Shown here: piece by piece, positions 46,882-51,838 of the stretch
How the letters are laid out: every line of letters starts with the position of its first letter
Position numbering within the stretch: the first letter of the stretch is position 1
Origin: CAYLUN01 sp964386865
Lineage (GTDB): Bacteria > Verrucomicrobiota > Kiritimatiellia > RFP12 > UBA1067
Assembly: GCA_964386865.1 (NCBI GenBank)
Contig: CAYLUN010000034.1
Location: 1 to 51,838 of the forward strand
DNA length: 51,838 nt
Direction of reading: 5' to 3'
Notes under the pieces: model-generated
The model's input: the letters and a program-made list of their open reading frames with translations, nothing else
The model's database searches: none
What the model was told of the DNA's origin: nothing
Translations under genes and position numbers: made by a program

Positions 46882-47319
46882 ATGAAGACGTGCTGCGAGT
46901 GCGGGCAGTTCTGTTCGTGCGGCGCGTTGTGGCCGTTCGGAATGTGCCTGCCTCGCGGGGACAAGCTGACAGATGCGGACGGGACGGCCTGCATTTGCTG
47001 GGAACGGGACTGGCGCGGGGTGGATCAGTCGGACGGGGAGCGGGGGAACTTCGAGAGTTCTAAAGTTCTAAAGTGCGGGAATGAGGAGAGTAGCAATCAG
47101 CAGTCGGCAGTCAGCAATTGCCAAAGGAGGAATCATGCGAACGTCGAACATCCAACGTCGAACGCTGAACATCGAACGGAAAGAGCTGAGAGCCTTCACG
47201 GTGAAGGCGCATTGGGGGCTGTTGATCCGGTCGGGGCTCATGACGTGCGAGAACCGCAGTTTCCGCGTGCCGCCGGGTTTCTACCTCGTACACGCTTCCG
47301 GCAGCCTCAGCTCTTCTGA
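46882..47319 (+). CDS. Cys-rich small protein whose frame runs on through tandem repeats
   Basis: ATG 46882, with GGGGGA nearby, starts a frame with a dense Cys cluster (MKTCCECGQFCSCGALWPFG, MCLPRGD, ACICWERDW), a likely zinc or metal-binding domain of about 50 residues. The remaining 95 residues are translated from repeat arrays (SNQQSAVSNCQ, HPTSNAEHRTERAE) and then from the wrong frame of the next gene, which it overlaps by 185 nt. The real product is therefore probably the first 55-65 residues, with the natural stop lost when the repeats were inserted. I keep the full frame but trust only the front. Confidence 0.45.
   Translation: MKTCCECGQFCSCGALWPFGMCLPRGDKLTDADGTACICWERDWRGVDQSDGERGNFESSKVLKCGNEESSNQQSAVSNCQRRNHANVEHPTSNAEHRTERAESLHGEGALGAVDPVGAHDVREPQFPRAAGFLPRTRFRQPQLF
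47056..47071 (+). repeat. Two 8-nt units
   Basis: AGTTCTAA is repeated twice and followed by AGTG, inside the Cys-rich protein frame and 20 nt before the next 7-nt array. Confidence 0.5.
47092..47179 (+). repeat. Two 7-nt arrays flanking a ribosome-binding site and start codon
   Basis: 47092-47119 holds AGCAATC, AGCAGTC, GGCAGTC and AGCAATT. 47138-47179 holds six units of CGAACGT type (CGAACGT, CGAACAT, CCAACGT, CGAACGC, TGAACAT, CGAACGG). Between them are AAAGGAGG and ATG 47135, so the second array is codons 2-15 of the gene. Confidence 0.85.
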
Positions 47320-47626
47320 ATGGCGGGCGGGCTGCGTCTGGGTGGCGGACAGGTTCGGGACGGCGATCGTCTTCCCTTCGTTCGACCTGTGCCGCGCCTG
47401 GTGCGGGCAGATCGTGTGCGGCATCACGGTGGTGTCGGCGCTAACAAAGTCGAACGATCCGTGGTTTCTGGGCGATGTGGCGTGGGAGTTCGAAGGACCT
47501 GTGCCGTGCGGCCGGGGCGTCTACGCTAAGGGGGCGCTGGGGGTGTGGCCGGTGAGTGAGGAGGTGGAGTCGTGTTATCGTGAGGGTGTCAGGTCGCTTC
47601 AACGCGGCCAGAAAGTGAGGGAATGA
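47135..47626 (+). CDS. ASCH/PUA-like fold protein
   Basis: The product is 163 residues. AAAGGAGG 5 nt before ATG 47135 decides the start; the earlier in-frame ATG at 47081 lies within repeats. Residues 2-15 are repeat-encoded (RTSNIQRRTLNIER). The core has the ASCH pattern: a helix with KAHWGLLIRSG, then CENRSFRVPPGFYLVHA, a strand GQIVCGITVV, and SNDPWFLGDVAWEFEGP, GALGVW near the end. ASCH domains bind RNA or modified nucleosides and are common in phages and mobile elements. The stop overlaps the next ATG by 4 nt. The family call is by pattern only. Confidence 0.6.
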   Translation: MRTSNIQRRTLNIERKELRAFTVKAHWGLLIRSGLMTCENRSFRVPPGFYLVHASGSLSSSEWRAGCVWVADRFGTAIVFPSFDLCRAWCGQIVCGITVVSALTKSNDPWFLGDVAWEFEGPVPCGRGVYAKGALGVWPVSEEVESCYREGVRSLQRGQKVRE

Positions 47627-47919
47627 TGAGTGATGAACTACAATGCGAGGTGATTAATCTTGCTGACTTGGATCGGATCATTGCGGAGCATGACAAAAAA
47701 ATGGACGCGGCTTTCGAGCATGATGCCGGGTGCGCATGCCTGACGATTAAGATCGCGTACCCGTATCATATCGAACTTGCTCGGATCAAAAGCAAGTCCG
47801 ATCTGCTGGGCTGGGTTTTGCACCTCTGCCACAAGACATGGATGACAACCGAATACCTGGGCGAGTTTATCGAGCGCGTATACAAGATCAAGAAATGGAA
47901 GCATGAGGGGCTATCATGA
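47623..47919 (+). CDS. Small hypothetical protein
   Basis: The product is 98 residues; the ATG overlaps the previous stop, and a second ATG follows directly. The sequence is helical with a strand core (CLTIKIAYPYHIELARIKSK) and ends WMTTEYLGEFIERVYKIKKW. No family is recognised. Codons here are AT-richer than in the preceding gene. It overlaps the next frame by 4 nt (ATGA), continuing the coupled series. Confidence 0.65.
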   Translation: MMSDELQCEVINLADLDRIIAEHDKKMDAAFEHDAGCACLTIKIAYPYHIELARIKSKSDLLGWVLHLCHKTWMTTEYLGEFIERVYKIKKWKHEGLS

Positions 47920-48095
47920 TTTCCGCGAGCATGATCTATTTACACAAGAAACGCTATCCCACGTTCGATGCGGCCGGACTGGTCGTATGGTTGAATGAAA
48001 AGAGAAACTGGCATTGGTTCCGGACTGTGTCTGCCGCAAATAAACTTTGGCGGCGGCACAAGTCATTTGCTCGTTATGCCCAAAAGAGATGGTGA
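47916..48095 (+). CDS. 59-residue basic aromatic protein, last gene of the small-gene operon
   Basis: ATG 47916 overlaps the previous TGA by 4 nt and the frame ends at TGA 48093-48095. The peptide begins MISASMIYLHKKRYPTFDAA and ends WRRHKSFARYAQKRW, with five Trp and many Lys/Arg, so it is small, basic and possibly nucleic-acid-binding. A terminator-like hairpin follows 13 nt later. The coupled start and the position before a terminator argue that it is real despite its length. Confidence 0.6.
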   Translation: MISASMIYLHKKRYPTFDAAGLVVWLNEKRNWHWFRTVSAANKLWRRHKSFARYAQKRW

Positions 48096-48108
48096 TGAGA
48101 GTCAGGTG

Positions 48109-48137
48109 ACCCGGACAGTCGGAACGGCTGTCCGGGT
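48109..48137 (+). terminator. Terminator-like hairpin after the small-gene operon
   Basis: A perfect 10-bp stem (ACCCGGACAG/CTGTCCGGGT) with a 9-nt loop is followed by TGGTTTGG. The U-run is poor, but the position fits the end of the plus-strand operon. Confidence 0.6.
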
Positions 48138-48230
48138 TGGTTTGGCGCGACTCCTGCGGGCGCGCCGGTAGCATCTGCCTGTATTTAACGTTTGTCCAAT
48201 GAGCGCCCCTTAACCCTGCGTGAAAGCAAT

Positions 48231-49439
48231 CTACGGAGAGGTAGTCACGACGCGGAACCCAGTATTGTTGTCTGCCCCGTAATTCTGCAAGTTTTCATAG
48301 CTTGCATTATTGGGATATGGGCCGAATTTCCACCCTCCCCCCATCAATCTCTTCGCATGGTCCACTAAACTGTCGTTCGTCCACTCCCACACATTTCCGG
48401 TTAAGTCGTATATCCCATAGTAGTTTCCGTTTGAGGCTGTCTGATAAGTTCCGTCCTGTACACTTCCATTATAATATCCCACCGGGGTTGTGCCGATTGC
48501 GGACGTTTCGTATGGGTCACCACTGCTAGGGTAATTGGCATCCTTGCCAACATAACTGCTGCGCCCAAACCCATAAAGGACGTTAGAAGTGCCACACCAT
48601 GCCGCAGCCTTATACCATTCCGAATAGTCACTGGCAGTATCGATGCTGTCCCACTGCGGCAAGCGAAACCCTTTGTAGTTTAGAACCCATGACTGTCTTT
48701 CAAAGAAATCAAACCCATCTGTCCATTGTGCAGAGGTAAGATGAACCGGTCGCCAATCCGCGTAGTTCGCCCCCTCTGAATAGCATCTTTGTTCTTCTCC
48801 TCTACCGCTTGATATTGTGAGCCAATTACAATACTTCACGCACCCAAACCACGAAACACCAACAATTGGGTGTCCCAGGTACTGTGGATGAACTGTATAA
48901 CGCGAGCCGATTGCTGCTGCGGGATTATAAAGAATCTTCGAGACTGAAGTGTCAAACAGCAAAGTGCTACTACTTAAACCAATGTTGCAATAGACCTTGC
49001 CATTTACTGCGTAATAAGTGTTTGTACCTCTTGTCGTTGTCGGATTCATTTGAGCGTCGTTAAGAAATTGGGCAAATTCCTCATTGCGCACCTCATATTT
49101 TGCCATATAGAAATCATAAGATGGGCCTAGGGATTGACCTCCCCCTGATATTAGAACCAATTCATCAATCAATCTGGGGCGATAGAGGATTCGATAAAAC
49201 ATCGGAACCTTGGCGGTTATAATCCCTCCTGTAGCCGCAATCTGTGTTAAACCACTCCAATCTGAGCGCCATTTGTTGTCTTGGAGAGAAGGTGTCCACT
49301 GAACCGTGTATGTTCCGTTTGAGTTTGTGTCTTGCCATGCGAGTTCTCCACTCGTTGAAAACGAAACGATTTTGAAATCATTTGCATATGTAAGATTGGC
49401 TAATACAACGGTCATGGCAAGGAACACAAGCACCCTCAT
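48231..49439 (-). CDS. Secreted FGE-sulfatase-fold (C-type-lectin-like) protein, AT-rich
   Basis: The product is 402 residues from ATG 49439, with AAGGA about 9 nt upstream. The signal peptide is MRVLVFLAMTVVLANLTYA. Residues 20-90 form a beta domain common on PVC exoproteins (NGTYTVQWTPSL, FYRILY). The FGE-sulfatase domain spans about 100-400: FYMAKYEVRNEEFAQFLND, VGVSWFGCVKYCNWLT, GIYDLTGNVWEWTND, and a C-terminal GGGWKFGPYPNN with NTGFRVV. The usual C-terminal R-G-G-S-W and catalytic Cys pair are absent, so it should not make formylglycine and more likely binds a ligand. Base composition is visibly AT-richer than all neighbours, suggesting recent transfer. It stands alone between two operons. 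Confidence 0.88.
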   Translation of the reverse strand: MRVLVFLAMTVVLANLTYANDFKIVSFSTSGELAWQDTNSNGTYTVQWTPSLQDNKWRSDWSGLTQIAATGGIITAKVPMFYRILYRPRLIDELVLISGGGQSLGPSYDFYMAKYEVRNEEFAQFLNDAQMNPTTTRGTNTYYAVNGKVYCNIGLSSSTLLFDTSVSKILYNPAAAIGSRYTVHPQYLGHPIVGVSWFGCVKYCNWLTISSGRGEEQRCYSEGANYADWRPVHLTSAQWTDGFDFFERQSWVLNYKGFRLPQWDSIDTASDYSEWYKAAAWCGTSNVLYGFGRSSYVGKDANYPSSGDPYETSAIGTTPVGYYNGSVQDGTYQTASNGNYYGIYDLTGNVWEWTNDSLVDHAKRLMGGGWKFGPYPNNASYENLQNYGADNNTGFRVVTTSP

Positions 49440-49729
49440 AGTTTTTTTCCTTTGAAGATTAATCACGACACTTTCTCACTAAAAACACTTCACTCCAAAT
49501 GACACGCCCGTGAGACGTTCCCACACAATTGAAAGTATGATTATGCGCTTACGCACTCAAATATTCAACCCCGATTTTAGGATAACGGCCAAGTTACGTA
49601 TCGCGCCCTCGCCGCGAACGCATACCGACAACAGCAAGAACTTGAGGTTGACCGGTGTGACTCCACCCAAATATGGAGCAACAAACTAGAAAGGCGTGGA
49701 ATTATGTTCAAGAGGGCCCCGGCGCGATT

Positions 49730-49783
49730 ATTGGCGCGACGGGCGGTTTGTGGCGCGACCCCGCGGGCGCGCCAATTTTTTTT
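49730..49783 (+). terminator. Intrinsic terminator, plus strand
   Basis: The stem ATTGGCGCG/CGCGCCAAT (49730-49738 with 49768-49776) encloses a GC-rich loop with further pairing and is followed by a run of eight T (49776-49783). No complete plus-strand gene precedes it, which raises the question of what transcript it ends. Confidence 0.65.
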
Positions 49784-49787
49784 GGGC

Positions 49788-49817
49788 AAAAAAGAGGGCG
49801 GCCACGGAGGGCCGCCC
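49788..49817 (-). terminator. Terminator of the minus-strand element genes (hairpin copy 1)
   Basis: The stem GGGCGGCC/GGCCGCCC (49796-49803 with 49810-49817) has loop ACGGAG. It is followed on the minus strand by CTC and six T, so it is a true intrinsic terminator just after the DUF2958 gene. Two further copies of this hairpin lie upstream at 50282 and 51165. Confidence 0.75.
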
Positions 49818-49825
49818 ATACGGGG

Positions 49826-50251
49826 CTAGGCGAGTAGCTCGCCGATGGTCTTGGGCTCTGTGTAGTGAAGATCCAGCTCGGCGCCGTTCTCGAGTAGTTC
49901 GGGAATCGAGATATAGCCGAGTTCGGCGCCCATGCCGAGGTCGGCGATTCCGAAGGCCTGTACCTGGCCCGCGTGGTCGGTGTCGGCGTCCTTCTCCACA
50001 ATCCACCAGTCGCAACCGCCGATGAAGTAGTGAAGATGGGCGAGGGCGGCGCGGCCTTTCGCGGTGCTCTCGTAGGTCTTGGGCATTGCCTGCCATGTGG
50101 CGTGCAGTCGGTCGATGATCTCAATGAAGTGGTCGCCTTCTTCGCCAAGCATGGCGTCGGTGATGACCTCGAACTGTTCGGTGGTGGTCAACAGTTTGAG
50201 CGTGTCGAGTTCGTGGGGTTTCTCGGGGGGTGTGTAGCGTGTGCGTTTCAT
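49826..50251 (-). CDS. DUF2958 family protein
   Basis: The product is 141 residues from ATG 50251, which has AAAGGA 8 nt upstream; the longer in-frame start lies inside a hairpin repeat and is rejected. The C-terminal half matches DUF2958: LHYFIGGCDWWIVEKDADT, VQAFGIADLGMGAELGYISI and ELDLHYTEPKTIGEL, with the conserved pattern of a Trp-Trp, G.aDLG..aELGY and a basic end. DUF2958 proteins are encoded on conjugative and integrative elements near antirestriction and replication genes; the biochemical role is unknown. It is the last gene of the minus-strand operon. Confidence 0.8.
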   Translation of the reverse strand: MKRTRYTPPEKPHELDTLKLLTTTEQFEVITDAMLGEEGDHFIEIIDRLHATWQAMPKTYESTAKGRAALAHLHYFIGGCDWWIVEKDADTDHAGQVQAFGIADLGMGAELGYISIPELLENGAELDLHYTEPKTIGELLA

Positions 50252-50281
50252 TGGGGGTTCCTTTCGGGTTTGGGAGAGAGA

Positions 50282-50303
50282 GGGCGGCCACATAGGGCCG
50301 CCC
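50282..50303 (-). repeat. Intercistronic hairpin, copy 2
   Basis: The stem GGGCGGCC/GGCCGCCC with loop ACATAG lies between the stop of the 93-residue gene and the DUF2958 start. On the minus strand it is followed by CTCTCTC and a Shine-Dalgarno CGAAAGGA. No U-run is present. Confidence 0.75.
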
Positions 50304-50308
50304 GTACG

Positions 50309-50590
50309 TCATTCGGGGTTGGCCTTGTCGAGCTGGTCGCCGACTTTGCCAAGCAGGTGCTTGGCGATGCTGACCGCCTCAAGCGTCTGGGTGCGGTTGG
50401 TGTGGCGCATGTGGGCGATTGAAAGCAGGGTCTCAAGCTGCTGCATGAGTGCCTGCCACGTCTGGTGAAACTGGTCGGTGGTGCCGACGGGTGTTTGCAA
50501 GCGCCGGATCTCGTCCGGCGTCCAGCCTCGCCGGTTGCGGGTCTCGGTCGTTTCGATCTCCGCTATGCGGATGGCGTCTTGTGTGTCCAT
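50309..50590 (-). CDS. Hypothetical small helical protein
   Basis: The product is 93 residues, with AAAGG 6 nt before ATG 50590. It is nearly all alpha-helical with a polar start (MDTQDAIRIAEIETTETRNR) and a long helix pair (TDQFHQTWQALMQQLETLLS, then TLEAVSIAKHLLGKVGDQLD). It lies between the RadC-like gene and DUF2958 with the intercistronic hairpin after its stop. No family is recognised. Its position in the operon suggests a structural or regulatory accessory role. Confidence 0.65.
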   Translation of the reverse strand: MDTQDAIRIAEIETTETRNRRGWTPDEIRRLQTPVGTTDQFHQTWQALMQQLETLLSIAHMRHTNRTQTLEAVSIAKHLLGKVGDQLDKANPE

Positions 50591-50636
50591 GGTGGCCTTT
50601 CTGCCCGCCTATGAGGCCGACGGGCGGGCGCGGTGT

Positions 50637-51140
50637 TCATTCAAAAGCGACGAGGTTCTTTTCACGGAGGGAGACATAGCCGGGGCTGTTGGCGTCGGGC
50701 TTGCCGATAATCACATGGTCGGTCACGCGGATTCCGAGTATCCGGCCGGCGTCTATCAGGCGGCGGGTGATGTCGAGGTCTTCCTTGCTGGGGGTTGCCT
50801 CGCCTGTCGGGTGGTTGTGGCAAAGGATCACGCTTGCGGTCTGGCCGTTGCGTACCGCCTCGCGGAAGACCTCGCGGGGGTGTACGGGGCAGGTGTCGAT
50901 CAGGCCGCGCGTGCATTCGACCGGGGCGGCGGCGGGGCGGTTTTTCACGTTCAAAAGTAGCACGAAAAACGCCTCTTGCGCGTTCCCGCTGGTGGCGGCG
51001 GTTATGATGGGGCGCATGAGGCGGGCGGCGTCCTCGGGCGTCCTGATGGCGGGTTGCGCAACCGCGCAATAAGCGGCGGCGGCTTCCATGGCGGCGGCGT
51101 AGTCCATGGCGAGGTTTAGGGTTTCGGGGTTGCGTTTCAT
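50637..51140 (-). CDS. RadC-like JAB/MPN-domain protein
   Basis: The product is 167 residues from ATG 51140, with CGAAAGGA upstream. The JAB metal site is complete: SVILCHNHPTGEATPSKEDL, with the two His and the Asp of H-x-H-x7-S-x2-D, and ITRRLIDAGRILGIRVTDHV follows as in RadC. The N-terminal helix-hairpin-helix part of chromosomal RadC is missing, which is typical of the short plasmid and phage form. These proteins are common next to DUF2958 and antirestriction genes on integrative elements, with roles in DNA processing suspected but not proven. The gene follows a hairpin that lies between it and the phosphoribosyltransferase-like gene. Confidence 0.88.
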   Translation of the reverse strand: MKRNPETLNLAMDYAAAMEAAAAYCAVAQPAIRTPEDAARLMRPIITAATSGNAQEAFFVLLLNVKNRPAAAPVECTRGLIDTCPVHPREVFREAVRNGQTASVILCHNHPTGEATPSKEDLDITRRLIDAGRILGIRVTDHVIIGKPDANSPGYVSLREKNLVAFE

Positions 51141-51164
51141 GGTGTCGTATCCTTTCGGGAGAGA

Positions 51165-51186
51165 GGGCGGCCACGGGGGGCCGCCC
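51165..51186 (-). repeat. Intercistronic hairpin, copy 3
   Basis: It has the same 8-bp stem as the copies at 49796 and 50282, here with loop ACGGGG. It lies 10 nt after the stop of the phosphoribosyltransferase-like gene and ahead of CTCTCCCGAAAGGA, the ribosome-binding site of the RadC-like gene. Confidence 0.75.
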
Positions 51187-51196
51187 GTACGGGGGG

Positions 51197-51727
51197 CTAT
51201 TCGTGGGGGAAAGAGGCGTCGCCGAAAACAAGGCCGGTGCCGAAACCAAGGGCTTTGAAACAGGCGCGGATGGTGTTTCCGCCGACAAGGACGTTGTCCA
51301 CGATGAAGGTCCGGCGGCAGGGGATGGGCTTGCCGGGCTTGCGGGCGATGCGGTGCTCCTCGACGGTGACGGCGGGGCCTTTGGTGCGGTGCCGGTCGCA
51401 GGTGCTCGGCGCGGGCGCGGTGCGGGTCAGGATGTCGTGGACCTCCGCCCCTCCCTTCACGTGGGCGGCGATGGCCTTCGCAAGGCGGCGGTTGGCGGAC
51501 GTGTCGCCGGTGTGGTCGGGCGCGGGTATGAGGTGGCAGGGTCCCCAAACGAGCGCGGCCATTTCGGCGGCGGCGATCTGCAAGGCCGCCTCGGGGCAGT
51601 CGTGGTCTTTGAGCATGTAGGAGAGGGCGCGGGTCTCGCGCTCGTAATCGTTCAAGGGGCGGGTGCGGGGCGAGACATAGCGCCGGGCGGCGCGGGTGGT
51701 GCTGTACGGGTGGCATGTGGTGTTCAT
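51197..51727 (-). CDS. Phosphoribosyltransferase-like protein
   Basis: The product is 176 residues; GGAGGT 6 nt before ATG 51727 is a strong ribosome-binding site. The PRPP-binding loop is visible near the C-terminus: RRTFIVDNVLVGGNTIRACF, in which V-D-N-V-L-x-G-G-N-T corresponds to the hydrophobic-D-D-x-x-T-G-x-T pattern, with Asn and Gly replacing the usual second acidic and Thr residues. The N-terminal part has CHLIPAPDHTG, an alpha/beta start as in ComF-type domains. PRTases on mobile elements may act in nucleotide salvage or as regulators. The altered loop leaves activity uncertain. It is the first complete gene of the minus-strand operon in view. Confidence 0.65.
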   Translation of the reverse strand: MNTTCHPYSTTRAARRYVSPRTRPLNDYERETRALSYMLKDHDCPEAALQIAAAEMAALVWGPCHLIPAPDHTGDTSANRRLAKAIAAHVKGGAEVHDILTRTAPAPSTCDRHRTKGPAVTVEEHRIARKPGKPIPCRRTFIVDNVLVGGNTIRACFKALGFGTGLVFGDASFPHE

Positions 51728-51745
51728 GGTGTGACCTCCGGGGGT

Positions 51746-51773
51746 AGTTAGGAGTTAGGAGTTAGGAGTTGGG
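51746..51773 (-). repeat. 7-nt tandem array upstream of the phosphoribosyltransferase-like gene
   Basis: Three AGTTAGG units and one AGTTGGG (plus strand) lie 18 nt upstream of the ATG at 51727 and just before its GGAGGT. The 65 bases to the window edge show nothing else. Confidence 0.75.
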
Positions 51774-51838
51774 GATGCTGCAAGAGGTGTGACAAAACGT
51801 CTGCTCTGACTGAGCCGGAATCCTCACTAGCGGCACCC

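Larger units (their letters stand above)
49440..49825. other. Intergenic stretch with opposing terminators and a possible gene remnant
   Basis: No complete gene is supported. From about 49582 a plus-strand frame without start reads GQVTYRALAANAYRQQQELE and looks like coding sequence, but it runs through the terminator structures, so it is at best a decayed end. The rest holds the terminators at 49730-49783 and 49788-49817. Confidence 0.4.
44433..51838. mobile_element. Probable integrative element, left boundary at the tRNA scar, right end outside the window
   Basis: The tRNA 3' fragment keeps its terminator on the left, so the inserted DNA should lie to the right. The content fits: RHH and helix-turn-helix regulators, chains of small overlapping genes, DUF2958, RadC-like and phosphoribosyltransferase-like genes. 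Base composition is lower and more uneven than in the chromosome. The integrase and far attachment site are not in the window. Confidence 0.6.

Noticed and set aside
46797..47063. 88-codon plus-strand frame through the arrays
   Set aside because: It begins in tandem repeats without a ribosome-binding site and competes with the Cys-cluster frame, which has a clearer motif.
46337..47179. CRISPR array
   Set aside because: Units are 6-9 nt with no spacers and differing words; there are no cas genes nearby.
48231..49439. Diversity-generating retroelement
   Set aside because: The protein fold is right for a variable protein, but no reverse transcriptase, accessory gene or template repeat is visible in the window.

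Overview
The window is GC-rich bacterial chromosome whose gene content suits the PVC superphylum, most likely a Kiritimatiellota, Lentisphaerota or Verrucomicrobiota relative. The pointers are two large secreted proteins of autotransporter-associated beta-strand (PATR) repeats, an S1 sulfatase beside GH97 and GH35 glycosidases, a DUF1080 protein fused to HEAT repeats, a Tat-exported Gfo/Idh/MocA oxidoreductase, a propeller-type hybrid sensor kinase, and a secreted metzincin with thrombospondin type 3 motifs. No rRNA or intact tRNA is present, so the phylum is inferred from gene families only.

Layout. 1-2.8 kb: 3' truncated gene for a large secreted protein. 3.0-6.5 kb: ECF sigma factor overlapping a fused zinc-finger anti-sigma/VWA protein. 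6.6-11.1 kb: four coupled lipid genes (FAD oxidoreductase, DUF1365-cyclopropane synthase fusion, DUF1295, DUF2878). 11.2-13.6 kb: PATR protein. 13.6-14.2 kb: palindromic repeats. 14.2-14.7 kb: thiol peroxidase. 14.9-23.0 kb: minus-strand cluster GH97, SGNH esterase, sulfatase, DUF1080-HEAT, Gfo/Idh/MocA, followed by GH35 (23.6-26.0 kb), which looks like a sulfated or acylated galactoside/glucoside utilisation locus. 26.2-30.3 kb: metalloprotease. 30.3-31.4 kb: lactonase. 31.8-32.9 kb: membrane protein. 32.9-37.2 kb: second PATR protein. 37.4-41.9 kb: propeller histidine kinase, NarL-type regulator and a coupled secreted protein. 42.1-42.9 kb: uppP.

From about 43.0 kb the character changes to decayed phage-like genes, then a 28-nt tRNA 3' end with its terminator at 44.4 kb, which I read as an attachment scar. 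To its right lies accessory DNA that runs off the window: ribbon-helix-helix regulator with operator-like repeats, a tightly overlapping series of small genes (several too short for routine calling), an AT-richer FGE-fold secreted protein, and a DUF2958/RadC/phosphoribosyltransferase-like module typical of integrative elements.

The most unusual signals are non-coding. Short tandem arrays with mostly 7-nt period, each with a different consensus word, sit next to gene starts, nearly all in the accessory region. Two 142-bp copies of a MITE-like palindrome lie 18 kb apart. An identical 8-bp-stem hairpin recurs three times between minus-strand element genes, once with a U-run terminator and twice just ahead of a Shine-Dalgarno sequence. 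Three chromosomal genes also appear to have leaderless or nearly leaderless transcripts.
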